Of a stretch of DNA of 62,017 nt, positions 44,885-53,293 are shown piece after piece. The notes under the pieces are model-generated. The model was given only the letters and a program-made list of their open reading frames with translations. It did no database searches and was not told where the DNA came from. The DNA is from Phycisphaeraceae bacterium (GTDB lineage Bacteria; Planctomycetota; Phycisphaerae; Phycisphaerales; Phycisphaeraceae). Position numbers and translations under genes: made by a program. Position 1 is the stretch's first letter, and every line of letters starts with the position of its first letter. The stretch covers positions 1 to 62,017 of the forward strand of contig JADLAP010000017.1 of the NCBI GenBank assembly GCA_020848195.1. Reading direction: 5' to 3'.

Positions 44885-45223
44885 TCAGCGGATCAGGCTC
44901 ACCTGCGTCGCCAGATCGTTTTCGTACGACACGCGAACTTTCACGCCGGCCTTGAGGATGTCGGGTTTCACCGGCAACTCGCCGTCGTCCGTGAACTTCG
45001 TGTTATCGTCGTACTTCAGCGGCAGCGGTTCCTGGTCCGGAATGGCCAGCACGAACGTGTGCTGATCCGCATCCACGGACCTGACCGTGCCTTCGGCCAT
45101 CATGGCCTTCTGCTCGAGCGTGGCGTCGGCGGCCTGCACGATGGCGGGCACAGCCGTCAGCACGCCGAACATCAGCAGCGGCGCGGCGATGAACGACAGA
45201 CCGATCAGAGGCTTGCGAAACAT
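44885..45223 (-). CDS. Small periplasmic hypothetical protein
   Basis: The 112-residue protein has a signal peptide (PLIGLSFIAAPLLMFGVLTA then VPAIVQA, cleavage about 31). A short beta-rich domain follows (GTVRSVDADQHTFVLAIPDQ, GVKVRVSYENDLATQVSLI). Alternating strands suggest an OB- or DUF5666-like fold, but no family is certain. GGAGAT precedes the ATG at 45223. The location beside a two-component system suggests an envelope-stress or metal-binding role, which remains unproven. Confidence 0.7.
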   Translation of the reverse strand: MFRKPLIGLSFIAAPLLMFGVLTAVPAIVQAADATLEQKAMMAEGTVRSVDADQHTFVLAIPDQEPLPLKYDDNTKFTDDGELPVKPDILKAGVKVRVSYENDLATQVSLIR

Positions 45224-45446
45224 GACGATCTCCTTTCCGCAACATGGAGCCTGCTTCGTCCGGCGCTACGCTGCGCCGTCGGGCGTGGCTTCCTGCCTGA
45301 TGCTTCTCGATTTTCAAAGCACCAGGGATCACGATAAGCCGGCGATATGAAATGACCCTGAATTCAGGATGAAATGCGTTTCATGTCGCTTCGGCGGGGA
45401 CGTGCAAGGCTGGTGAAATGCGGCGTTGGCCGGTATCGTGCGGGAT

Positions 45447-46538
45447 ATGAAGAAGCTATTTCCCATCCTCGGCGTGTTGTTGCTGGTGCTGTCCGCGTGC
45501 GCATCCCAGGAAGCGATGAAGTCCCCGCCGCAGGCCGCGACGCAGTCGGCGGAGGAGCCTGCGATTGTGCCGCTGACGAAGGAGGAAGCGCTGAAGCTGG
45601 CGGACGAGGCGAGGCAGACGCATCTGTCGCGGCGCATCGCGGTCATGACGGCGTTCCGCGAGGCGGCGGAGAAGGCGATGCCGACGATGCCCGCGTCGGA
45701 TCGTTCGGCCACGGAGGCGCTGATTCAGCGCATCGGCCGGGAAATCCAGATGATCCGCGACGGCCAGTACGTCTCCGTTTCCGCCGGCGAAGAGCCTGCG
45801 TTCGACCTCGCGCCGCTGGCGGAGGCCAAGGCGACGTGCGAGCAGCAGCTCGTTGAAGCGGACGAAACGTACCTCGGCACGATGCGTCAGACGCTGCACC
45901 GCGATCCGGAAGGCCACATCGGGCAGCGGCTGACGGAGCAGCTTTCCACCACCGTCGATATTTTGCTGATCTGCGCCTTGATGGATTTCTACTGGCATCA
46001 CGGCAACCTGGACAATCCGCCGGGCAGCTTCGACCATTGCATCCGCCTGGGCTATCGGTATCTGGAACTGGAGCCGAAGGAGCCTGGCGCGGGGACGATG
46101 TACAGCGACACGGCGTGGCTGCTCTGGTCGCGTTGGGTGAACTGGAAGAACGATCCGAAACAGATGCCGGTGGGCGAGGGCGACGACGAGGTGGCGCTGC
46201 GGCTGCTGGAGCGGGGCAGTGCGGTCAATCCGGACAACGCGCCGTACCACTACGACGCCGCGATGTCGCTGTGGGGCCTGGCGCAGTTCCACAATCCGAA
46301 GTACTACGACTTCATCACGCGGTCGCTGAAGGTCGCAGCCGCCAACGCCAAGGACGACAAGCTCAAGGCGCGGGTTTTCATGCAGTTGGGGCACGCCTAT
46401 CGGAAGCAGGGGCAGATGGCGGAAGCGAAGACGTGGTACGAGAAGGTGCTGTCGGTGGAGCCGGAGAACGAGATCGCCCGGCGGATCATCGCGGAAGAAC
46501 TGGGCGATCCGGCGACGCAGCCGGGCAAGTCGGACTGA
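45447..46538 (+). CDS. TPR-containing lipoprotein
   Basis: The 363-residue protein begins MKKLFPILGVLLLVLSACAS, a lipoprotein signal (lipobox VLSAC, Cys about 18). It continues as a helical protein (KEEALKLADEARQTHLSRR, then several helices). The last part has TPR-like units (AVNPDNAPYHYDAAMSLWGL, KARVFMQLGHAYRKQGQMAE, AKTWYEKVLSVEPENE). It is divergent from the small periplasmic protein gene, with a 223-bp shared upstream region. It probably anchors an envelope assembly, but no partner is known. Confidence 0.78.
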   Translation: MKKLFPILGVLLLVLSACASQEAMKSPPQAATQSAEEPAIVPLTKEEALKLADEARQTHLSRRIAVMTAFREAAEKAMPTMPASDRSATEALIQRIGREIQMIRDGQYVSVSAGEEPAFDLAPLAEAKATCEQQLVEADETYLGTMRQTLHRDPEGHIGQRLTEQLSTTVDILLICALMDFYWHHGNLDNPPGSFDHCIRLGYRYLELEPKEPGAGTMYSDTAWLLWSRWVNWKNDPKQMPVGEGDDEVALRLLERGSAVNPDNAPYHYDAAMSLWGLAQFHNPKYYDFITRSLKVAAANAKDDKLKARVFMQLGHAYRKQGQMAEAKTWYEKVLSVEPENEIARRIIAEELGDPATQPGKSD

Positions 46539-46550
46539 GTGCGAAACCGA

Positions 46551-46578
46551 GGACGCGCGGGCAGTCCGCCCGCGGCTG
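46551..46578 (+). repeat. Intergenic hairpin repeat C, copy 1
   Basis: A 28-bp block containing GCGGGC-AGTCC-GCCCGC and flanked by GGACGC and GGCTG lies 12 bp past the TPR lipoprotein stop. The same block is found inverted at 60373-60400 with a single loop change. Confidence 0.75.
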
Positions 46579-46625
46579 GTGCAAGGCGCGTCCTTGATCC
46601 CCGGCGGCGGGACGGTGGAACGCGC

Positions 46626-47894
46626 TCACAGCAGTTTCGCCAGCACGGCGTCGGCGAGGAACAAACCTTCGCGACTGAGTTTCACGTGGCCTGCGTCGCG
46701 TTCGAGCATGCCCAGTTGAACCAGTTGGTCGATCGCGGCCCATCGCGGGTCGTCGTGGCGCAGCAGCGCGTGCAAGGTGTCGTGGTCCACGCCCTCGAGC
46801 AGGCGAAGGCGGAGCATGAGCTGTTCGCCGTCTCGCGGGTCTTCGTCGAGATGTTCGACGTCCATCATCGGCGGTTCGGGCTGCTGGTCGAGGTACTGGC
46901 CGAGGTGGGGCACATTTTTCCAGCGCCAGCCGCTAACGTGGCTGGCGGCGGAGGGGCCGATGCCCAGCCAGTTGAGGTTGTGCCAGTAGGCGAGGTTGTG
47001 CCGGCAACGGTGGGGCGACGGGGACGAGACGGGCAGCGCCGGATCGCGTCTTGCCCAGTTGCTGATTTCGTAATGCTCGAACCCGGCGTCGTCGAGTCGT
47101 GCCATGACGAGCGCGTACATGTCGCGTTCGGTGTTTTCGTCGATGGCGGTGAACTGTCGCAGTTCGAGCCGTTTGGTCATGGCGGTATGGGGTTCGTAGG
47201 TCAGGCCGTAGCAACTGAGGTGGTCTGGCCGCAGGGCGAGTGCGAAGTCGAGGTCGGCATCGAGCATGACCTGGGTTTGGCCTGGAATGGCGAAGATCAG
47301 GTCGAGGTTGATGTCGATGACGCCGGCGTTGCGGAGCCGGTCCACCGCGCGGGCGACGTTGTCGGGGTCGTGCCAACGTTCGAGGGTTTTGAGCAGATGG
47401 GGATGGAAAGACTGGGCGCCGAGGCTGACGCGTCGAACGCCGCCGGCGACGAGGGCGCGTGCGAGGTCGTCGGTGACGGTTTCGGGATTGGCTTCGACGG
47501 TAAATTCATCGGCGTGTTCGGTGATGCCGCGCTGGCGCAGGTGGTCGAAGAGTCGTTGGAGCAGGGGTACGGGCAGGAGTGTGGGCGTGCCGCCACCGAA
47601 GAAGATCGTGCGAGGGAGGATGCGGAACTGGGTCAGGCGGTGGTCGAGTTCCGCCAGCAGCCGGTCGGTGAATTGAGCGGGCCGCTGAGGCTGATCGTCG
47701 GGATTGACGATGGAATAGAAGTCGCAGTAGTGGCACTTGTGGAAGCAGAAGGGGCTATGGAGATAGAGGGCGTCGATGGCGGGAGCGAAGCTGTGGCCGG
47801 TGGCGGGAAGTTCCGCCGGTTGCCCCCGTGGAATGGCATCGCTAAACTGCGAAGAGGTTACGATCAAAGCCGAAATGTGTGCAGGTCTGCCCAT
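46626..47894 (-). CDS. hemW: Radical SAM protein HemW (coproporphyrinogen III oxidase-like)
   Basis: The 422-residue radical-SAM protein has the HemW cluster motif SPFCFHKCHYCDFYS (CxxxCxxC), giving one [4Fe-4S] cluster, and the conserved RTIFFGGGTPTLLP. HemW motifs HRHNLAYWHNLNWLGIG-like (CRHNLAYWHNLNWLGIGPS) and the HemW C-terminal domain (about 330-420) follow, so it is HemW rather than HemN. HemW is a heme chaperone. The start is uncertain: the ATG at 47894 overlaps the start of the divergent FHA gene (CCATGG), and a later start would also keep the domain. Confidence 0.9.
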   Translation of the reverse strand: MGRPAHISALIVTSSQFSDAIPRGQPAELPATGHSFAPAIDALYLHSPFCFHKCHYCDFYSIVNPDDQPQRPAQFTDRLLAELDHRLTQFRILPRTIFFGGGTPTLLPVPLLQRLFDHLRQRGITEHADEFTVEANPETVTDDLARALVAGGVRRVSLGAQSFHPHLLKTLERWHDPDNVARAVDRLRNAGVIDINLDLIFAIPGQTQVMLDADLDFALALRPDHLSCYGLTYEPHTAMTKRLELRQFTAIDENTERDMYALVMARLDDAGFEHYEISNWARRDPALPVSSPSPHRCRHNLAYWHNLNWLGIGPSAASHVSGWRWKNVPHLGQYLDQQPEPPMMDVEHLDEDPRDGEQLMLRLRLLEGVDHDTLHALLRHDDPRWAAIDQLVQLGMLERDAGHVKLSREGLFLADAVLAKLL

Positions 47895-48909
47895 GGACGT
47901 ATCGCTCGTGATGATCAAGGCGGACGGGTCGCGGCGCGACTTTCCGCTGACGACTCCGCGAACGGTCATCGGCCGTCAGAACACCGCCGATCTCCGCGTG
48001 CCGCTCAGCGCCATCTCCCGCAACCACTGCGAAGTGCGCGTGAAGGACGGCAAGGTGTTGGTGCGCGACCTCGGGTCGAGCAACGGCACGTACCGCAACG
48101 GCAAGCGGGTGAAGGAAGCATATCTGAAGCCGGGGGACCGTATCCAGGTCGGGCCGGTGATTTTCACGGTGATTATCAATGGCCGCCCCGGCGCGGTGGA
48201 TCCATCCTCGACGCTGATCGCACAGGCGCAGCGGATGGATGACGTGACGACGCTGGAGTCGCAGGGCAAGCAGGCCCCGCCGTCCGTGCCGGTGGAGACG
48301 GAACCGCAGCCGTTGTCGGATTCGGAATATGTGGAGGAATCGAAGGACGAAGACGACGATCTGGCGGCGTTGAGCGGGCTGGAGCTGAGCGAGGAAGAGT
48401 TGGAAGACGATTCGGCGTCGGATGATTTGATGCCGGCGGAAGTGGAATCGGAACTGGAGGTTGAGCCTGGGGACAGGGTAGCCGGTTCGCGGGATGCGAC
48501 GCTGATGGCCGAGCCGGTGATGGATGACGACGAGCCTTTGGAGGCCGAGGGCGGGGACGAGATGGAGGACCGGCTGGCGGACCTGGAACGTCGCGCCCAG
48601 TTGTTTGAAGCCGCGGACGAAGCGGACGAGAACGCCGACCTGGCTGCCGACGACGAGGACCCCATGGCCGCGCTGCACGCCCTGGTGGGGGACAACACCA
48701 ACGACGACTCCGGCGAGACGGCTCCGCTGCCGATGATGGACGTCGAGGATGACGATCCTCTGGCGGCACTGTCCGGCAACGAGTCGGTTCCCGACGAGGC
48801 CGATCCGATCTCCGCGCTGGAAGCGCTCGCCGATGCCGGCGAAGACGATGGCGATCTTCCCGCGCTGGCGGACGATGACGACGACGAGGCGCCGCCGAAG
48901 CGCCGGTAA
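47893..48909 (+). CDS. FHA-domain protein with long acidic tail
   Basis: The 338-residue protein has an FHA phosphothreonine-binding domain (about 1-100): TTPRTVIGRQNTADLRVPLS, NHCEVRV, DLGSSNGTYRNGKRV and LKPGDRIQVG. All conserved FHA residues (G-R, S-x-H-like SRNH, N-G-T) are present. The remaining 230 residues are strongly Asp/Glu-rich and of low complexity, with no further domain. FHA proteins bind phosphorylated partners; here the tail may be a flexible acidic linker. The start codon overlaps the putative hemW start, so one or both starts may be misplaced. It converges on the transporter gene. Confidence 0.88.
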   Translation: MDVSLVMIKADGSRRDFPLTTPRTVIGRQNTADLRVPLSAISRNHCEVRVKDGKVLVRDLGSSNGTYRNGKRVKEAYLKPGDRIQVGPVIFTVIINGRPGAVDPSSTLIAQAQRMDDVTTLESQGKQAPPSVPVETEPQPLSDSEYVEESKDEDDDLAALSGLELSEEELEDDSASDDLMPAEVESELEVEPGDRVAGSRDATLMAEPVMDDDEPLEAEGGDEMEDRLADLERRAQLFEAADEADENADLAADDEDPMAALHALVGDNTNDDSGETAPLPMMDVEDDDPLAALSGNESVPDEADPISALEALADAGEDDGDLPALADDDDDEAPPKRR

Positions 48910-48942
48910 TCCATCCCACTTACCATCATGGACATGTAGCGC

Positions 48943-48956
48943 CGCGGCTTGCCGCG
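48943..48956. repeat. Intergenic hairpin repeat, family A copy 4 (compensated)
   Basis: The palindrome CGCGGC-TT-GCCGCG is copy A with the inner A-T pair changed to G-C on both arms. It lies between the convergent FHA and transporter genes, in the extended context TAGCGC before and TTCGGCGCT after. Confidence 0.75.
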
Positions 48957-48974
48957 TTCGGCGCTGCGTATCGG

Positions 48975-50777
48975 TCAGAACGGCCACACGTGCGGCGCTA
49001 CCGCCATCACCACGCCCATGACCAGCAGATTCAGCGGCAGGCCGAACTTCAGGTAGTCGGTGAACCGGTAGCCGCCGGCGCCGTAGACCATCAGGTTGGT
49101 CTGATAGCCGATGGGGGTGGAGAAGCTGGCGGAGGCGGCGATCATGATCGCCATGACGAACGGCATGAACGACACGCCGGCCCGCTCGGCGGCGGTCAGG
49201 GCGATGGGATAGACCAGCACGGCCGCGGCGTTGTTGGTCACCAGCTCGGTGAAGACGTTGCAGGTGAGGTAGACCATCATGAGCAGGAGGAGGGGACGGT
49301 GGCCGGCGAGGCCGATCATCAGATCGGCGATGGCGTCGGCGGCTCCGCTGTGCTTGAGGGCGTCGCCGATGCCCAGCGCCGCGCCGATGACCACGAGCAG
49401 CCGCCAGTCCACCGCGCGGCGGGCTTCGGCGCTGGAGCAGCAGCGGGTCAGCACCATCAGGCCGGCCGCCAGCAGCGCCGCGTGCAGCATGGTCATCCAC
49501 CCGCCGGTGACCGCGATCACCATGGCCAGCAGAATCGCCAGCGCCAACCACGCGCGGTCGTGCCGCATGGGGCTGGAGTCGGCCACCTGTGAAACGAGGA
49601 AAAAGTCCCGGCTGTGTCGGTACTGATCGACGAAGCGAGGATGGGCTTCGATCAGCAGCGTGTCGCCGGGTTCGAGCACGATGTCGCCGATCTTCTGACG
49701 CAGGTGCTGACCGCCGCGGTGCACGGCGATGACCACGGCGTCGTACACCGTGCGGAACCGTCCTTCGCGGATGGTTCGGCCGCGCAGGGGGCAACGGTCG
49801 CTGACCACGGCTTCGATCAGGCATCGATTGGGCCTTGGGTCTTCGAGTTTGAAGACCTGATTCGTCGCCGGAAGCAGGCCGCGGAGACGCTGGAGATCGA
49901 CGACGGAATCGATGTTGCCCACGAAGAACAGCCGGTCATCGCCGCGGAGGACCTGTTCGGGACCGACGGCGACGAGGCGTTCGCCCTGGCGTTCGATGTC
50001 GGCGAGAAAGACGCCGGGGAGATGGCGCAGGCCCGCTTCCTCGATGCTTTTGCCGTCGATGGCGCTGCCGGTTTCGACGAGCATTTCCACGGCATACCGC
50101 CTTCCGGCCTCGTCGCTGACGCGTTTGCCCGCGCGGTCGGGCAACAGCCACGGCGAGGCGATCAGCACGTACGTCATGCCGGCGACGGCCACCGGCACGC
50201 CCAGGGCCGTCAGCGTGAACATGCCGATGTGGATGTCGTGCAGTTCCCCGGAGGCCAGCGAGTGGCGCACCATGCCGAAGACCACGAGGTTCGTGCTGGT
50301 GCCGATGAGCGTGCAGACGCCGCCGAGGATCGCCGCGTAACTCAGCGGGAGAAACAGCTTCGACGGCGACAGGCCCGTGCGCTTGCACCAGTCGCTGATC
50401 ACGGGCATGAACATGGCGACAATGGGCGTGTTGTTGAGGAACGCACTGAGCACCGCCACGGGGCCCATCATGCGGGTCTGCGCGCCGAGCACCGTGCGAG
50501 GCCGGCCCAGCAGCGGCTGGAGCAACATGCTCATCGCTCCCGTGTGCGACAGGCCGCCGGCGACGACGAACAGCACCGCGATGGTGATCAATCCCTCGTT
50601 GCCGAAGCCGACGACCGCCTGGCCCGGAGCAGGCAGTTTGCCGTGGGAAAACAGCCCCGCCGTCATCAGCAGCGTCAGCCCGCCGAGCAGGATGGTGTCC
50701 GGCCCGGCCCAGTTGCGCGCCAGCGCCAGCAGCACCCGCGCGATGGTTCCAAGCGTCACCCAGGCTTCCCAACCCAT
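48975..50777 (-). CDS. SLC13/DASS-type anion transporter with two TrkA-C domains
   Basis: The 600-residue, roughly eleven-helix inner-membrane transporter resembles bacterial SLC13/ArsB-NhaD superfamily members that have paired RCK_C (TrkA-C) domains in the central cytoplasmic loop. The two soluble domains span about 215-290 and 310-390. The membrane part carries AFLNNTPIVAMFMPVISDWC and a second NTP-like hairpin, ELVTNNAAAVLVYPIALTAA. Related proteins carry sulfate, dicarboxylates or other anions with Na+; the substrate cannot be chosen here. Length is normal. The ATG at 50777 fits the first helix. Confidence 0.88.
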   Translation of the reverse strand: MGWEAWVTLGTIARVLLALARNWAGPDTILLGGLTLLMTAGLFSHGKLPAPGQAVVGFGNEGLITIAVLFVVAGGLSHTGAMSMLLQPLLGRPRTVLGAQTRMMGPVAVLSAFLNNTPIVAMFMPVISDWCKRTGLSPSKLFLPLSYAAILGGVCTLIGTSTNLVVFGMVRHSLASGELHDIHIGMFTLTALGVPVAVAGMTYVLIASPWLLPDRAGKRVSDEAGRRYAVEMLVETGSAIDGKSIEEAGLRHLPGVFLADIERQGERLVAVGPEQVLRGDDRLFFVGNIDSVVDLQRLRGLLPATNQVFKLEDPRPNRCLIEAVVSDRCPLRGRTIREGRFRTVYDAVVIAVHRGGQHLRQKIGDIVLEPGDTLLIEAHPRFVDQYRHSRDFFLVSQVADSSPMRHDRAWLALAILLAMVIAVTGGWMTMLHAALLAAGLMVLTRCCSSAEARRAVDWRLLVVIGAALGIGDALKHSGAADAIADLMIGLAGHRPLLLLMMVYLTCNVFTELVTNNAAAVLVYPIALTAAERAGVSFMPFVMAIMIAASASFSTPIGYQTNLMVYGAGGYRFTDYLKFGLPLNLLVMGVVMAVAPHVWPF

Positions 50778-50934
50778 GCCGATCTCCCTGTGGCGTCGGG
50801 TATGCTAGGCGCATCGTGGTTGAAGGACAGGAGTCGCCGATGTCGCACCCGACGCGTATCACCGGGCATTGTCGTCAATGTCGCGCCGCTGCCAAGGCGG
50901 GGGTGGCGCGGGGCTGGCGCATTGGGCCTTTATC

Positions 50935-51074
50935 CCCTCTCCCTCGCAGGGAGAGGGTTAGGGTGAGGGTCGGGCGTACGTGGACCGGCACGTTCCGTTG
51001 CGGACAAAACGTTATTGATCGCCGTACCCTCACCCCGCCTCTCCCTGAAAGGGAGAGGGGCAAGAGCCACATGC
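50935..51074 (+). repeat. Composite inverted repeat and dispersed repeat B, copy 1
   Basis: Two near-perfect hairpins (CCCTCTCCCT-CGC-AGGGAGAGGG at 50935-50957 and CCTCTCCCT-GAA-AGGGAGAGG at 51038-51058) flank an inverted pair (GGGTGAGGGT/ACCCTCACCC). Its right 96 bp (50979-51074) are related to the minus strand of 36019-36117. The right end supplies the GGAGAGGGG purine tract 10-15 nt upstream of the next gene's ATG. The 293-bp gap 50778-51070 holds nothing else. Confidence 0.78.
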
Positions 51075-51784
51075 GTTTGCCATGGCCGGCGTTGCTCCTG
51101 CTGCTGATCCTTGCCGGTTGCGTGTCGCCCAAGCCTGCCGACACGGTTCCGCAGGCTGCGCTGGGTGAGCAGATTGCACCGCCGCCCGCCGACGTCGCGC
51201 TCAGCGGCGCGGAGCTTTGGGGCCGGCAGTCCGGCGACGTTCGTCTGGTCGTCGTCTCAGGCACGCATCAGGGCCGGAAAGTTGCCGTGCGCCGAAAACG
51301 CGAAATAAAAAATCAATGGATCGTGGAATACGAAGGGCTGCGAACGTCGCATTTGCAGATCGGCGACGACGGGGCTGTCCACCTGCTCAGCGATGAGGAT
51401 CTCGACAGCCAGTCGCGTGTGACCTACGACCCGCCGCTGGAGCTGTTGCCCGCCCGGCTGACCGCGGACGAGAACACGCCCGCGCGGAGTACGACCATGA
51501 CCGTGACCAACCTCGCCGACAGATCCCCGCGCGACCGGGGAACCTGCCGATATCGCGTGTTTGTCCGAGGAAAGCAGACGATCACGACGCCCAAAGGCCC
51601 CGTGCAGGCGTGGATCGTCGTCTGCGTGCGCGAGCTGGAGCTGAGTATGGCCAAGGGCACGGTCACCGTCCTGACCGCTTACGCGCCTCGCGGCGGGATG
51701 ATTGCCGAGCGGACGGATCAGCAGCTCCGGGCCGTGGGGCTGTTCCCGATCCGAAAACAACAGGAGCTGATGCTCGCGCCATGA
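51071..51784 (+). CDS. Lipoprotein of unknown function
   Basis: The 237-residue protein begins MRLPWPALLLLLILAGCVSP, a lipoprotein signal with lipobox LAGC (Cys about 17), followed by a beta-rich soluble domain. I do not recognise the family. The start at 51071 directly precedes the signal; the longer frame runs through the repeat and would hide it. The purine tract contributed by the upstream repeat could act as the ribosome-binding site, which would tie the gene's translation to the repeat. Confidence 0.72.
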   Translation: MRLPWPALLLLLILAGCVSPKPADTVPQAALGEQIAPPPADVALSGAELWGRQSGDVRLVVVSGTHQGRKVAVRRKREIKNQWIVEYEGLRTSHLQIGDDGAVHLLSDEDLDSQSRVTYDPPLELLPARLTADENTPARSTTMTVTNLADRSPRDRGTCRYRVFVRGKQTITTPKGPVQAWIVVCVRELELSMAKGTVTVLTAYAPRGGMIAERTDQQLRAVGLFPIRKQQELMLAP

Positions 51785-51921
51785 GGCTACCCCGCCTTCG
51801 TGCGAGGTTATCCGTCGTCATCGCTTGTCCGTTCGACGTCCGTATCGTATTTCCACGTCAAGTTGCGGCGATCTTCCGTCGATATTTCCCATGTGAACCT
51901 TCTTTTACCGGAGCCTGTCAG

Positions 51922-52119
51922 ATGACTTCAGAGGCGATTCGAGTCATCTGTCCCAACCTCAAGTGTCGGGCGGTGCTTTCCGCGCCGCAGGCCGCACGGG
52001 GTAAAACCGTTCGTTGCCGCATGTGCGGGATGAAGGTTCGCATCCCCCATATCCGGTCGATCGCGCCCAGCACGACCGACGCTTCGGATGCCGCGACCAG
52101 CGACACGTCCAAGAAGTGA
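51922..52119 (+). CDS. Small zinc-ribbon protein
   Basis: The 65-residue protein carries ICPNLKCRAVLSAPQAARG, then KTVRCRMCGMKVRIPH. The two Cys pairs (C-x4-C and C-x2-C) form a zinc ribbon like those of planctomycete MJ0042-type small proteins, and the Ser/Thr/Asp tail is disordered. A GGAG element lies about 8 nt before the ATG at 51922. Such ribbons may bind nucleic acid or protein; no function is assigned. Whether it is co-transcribed with the upstream lipoprotein gene (137-bp gap) is unclear. Confidence 0.75.
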   Translation: MTSEAIRVICPNLKCRAVLSAPQAARGKTVRCRMCGMKVRIPHIRSIAPSTTDASDAATSDTSKK

Positions 52120-52319
52120 TTCCCCACGCCAGACGGCCTGCGACCCGCTTCACGAATTCGCAAGAATCGTGAATTGCCATCGTATTTCACCCGATGTATG
52201 GGACGTGGGCGGCAAGAGAAATCAAACCGCAACGCACCAGCGCGCGCAGATCCGATGTTCCACAGCTGTGAATCCGTAGGTGGTACGGAGAAACTGCAGG
52301 GGGGGACAGGAAGGCAACC

Positions 52320-53225
52320 ATGGCGGGCGAAGGTCTGGATTTTACCGAGTTGTTCGATCAGCTCACCGACGGCATCTACATGGTGGATACGGAGCGCCGC
52401 ATCACCTACTGGAGCGCCGCGGCGGAGCGCATCACCGGCTTCGCCGCCAGGGACGTCCTCGGACGACGCTGCAGCGACAACGTGCTCTGCCACGTCGACG
52501 CGCAGGGCTGCAACCTCTGCCTGAACAAGTGCCCGGTCTCCGATGCGATGCACGCCAACGCGGGTCGGCAAGGCGAAGTGTTCCTCCATCACCGCGACGG
52601 CCATCGCGTGCCGGTCAGCGTGCGCGTCGTGCCCCTGCGCGATGGCGATGGCAAGGTCATTGGCGCCGTCGAGGCCTTCACCGACCGTTCCGCCCAGCCG
52701 GCCGACCTCGACCGCCTGCGCGAACTGGAAAACCTCGCCTACCTCGACACCGTCACCGGCATCGCCAATCACCGCTACATGAAAGCCATGATCGAGTCCC
52801 GCCTCGCCGAGCAGCACCGGTTCGACTGGCGATTCGGCGTTCTCGTGGCCGATGTCGATCACTTCCAGCAGATCAACTGGCAGCACGGCCACCAGGTCGG
52901 CGACCGGCTGCTCCGCGCCATCGCCCGCACGCTCAGCCATGCCTGCCGGACCTTCGACATGGTCGGACGATGGGGCGGCGAGGAGTTCCTGCTCCTGCAC
53001 GCCAACGTCGACGCCACCAGCCTGCAACGCGTCGCCGACCGTCTGCGGGCCTTGGTCGAGCAGTCCGCCCTCCTCGTCGCCGATCAGCGCGTCAGCGTCA
53101 CCATCAGCCTCGGCGGCGCTATCGCGCAGCAGGGCGACACGCCGATGTCCCTCGTCGAACGCGCGGAAATCATGCTCCAGAACAGCAAATCCGCGGGATG
53201 CAACCGCGCCACCCTCGTCGCGTAA
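52320..53225 (+). CDS. PAS-GGDEF diguanylate cyclase
   Basis: The 301-residue protein has an N-terminal PAS domain (about 8-125: LFDQLTDGIYMVDTERRITY, WSAAAERITGF). A GGDEF domain follows (about 140-300) with LAYLDTVTGIANHRYM and the catalytic loop GRWGGEEFLLL (GGEEF). The protein lacks an EAL domain and should make c-di-GMP. The PAS domain contains a Cys cluster (LCHVDAQGCNLCLNKCPV) that could be redox- or metal-sensing. No membrane helix, so it is soluble. GGAAGG precedes the ATG. Its 3' end converges with the DciA-like gene and the gap contains two CGCGAC hairpins. Confidence 0.92.
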   Translation: MAGEGLDFTELFDQLTDGIYMVDTERRITYWSAAAERITGFAARDVLGRRCSDNVLCHVDAQGCNLCLNKCPVSDAMHANAGRQGEVFLHHRDGHRVPVSVRVVPLRDGDGKVIGAVEAFTDRSAQPADLDRLRELENLAYLDTVTGIANHRYMKAMIESRLAEQHRFDWRFGVLVADVDHFQQINWQHGHQVGDRLLRAIARTLSHACRTFDMVGRWGGEEFLLLHANVDATSLQRVADRLRALVEQSALLVADQRVSVTISLGGAIAQQGDTPMSLVERAEIMLQNSKSAGCNRATLVA

Positions 53226-53242
53226 TGTCTTGTCTTTCATGC

Positions 53243-53286
53243 CGCGACAACGTCGCGCGCATCCGTCATGCCGCGACATCGTCACG
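53243..53286. repeat. Tandem pair of CGCGAC-type hairpins
   Basis: CGCGAC-AAC-GTCGCG at 53243-53257 and a weaker CGCGAC-ATC-GTCACG at 53272-53286 are spaced 29 bp apart, each preceded by TCATGC. They resemble family A with a 3-nt loop and lie between convergent genes (53225 and 53294). Confidence 0.65.
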
Positions 53287-53293
53287 GATTCCT

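Noticed and set aside
52120-52319. A c-di-GMP riboswitch upstream of the diguanylate cyclase gene
   Set aside because: The GEMM core (GGCAAACC and GACGCAAAGCC-type segments) is not present; only a 5-bp CCGTA/TACGG stem is seen.
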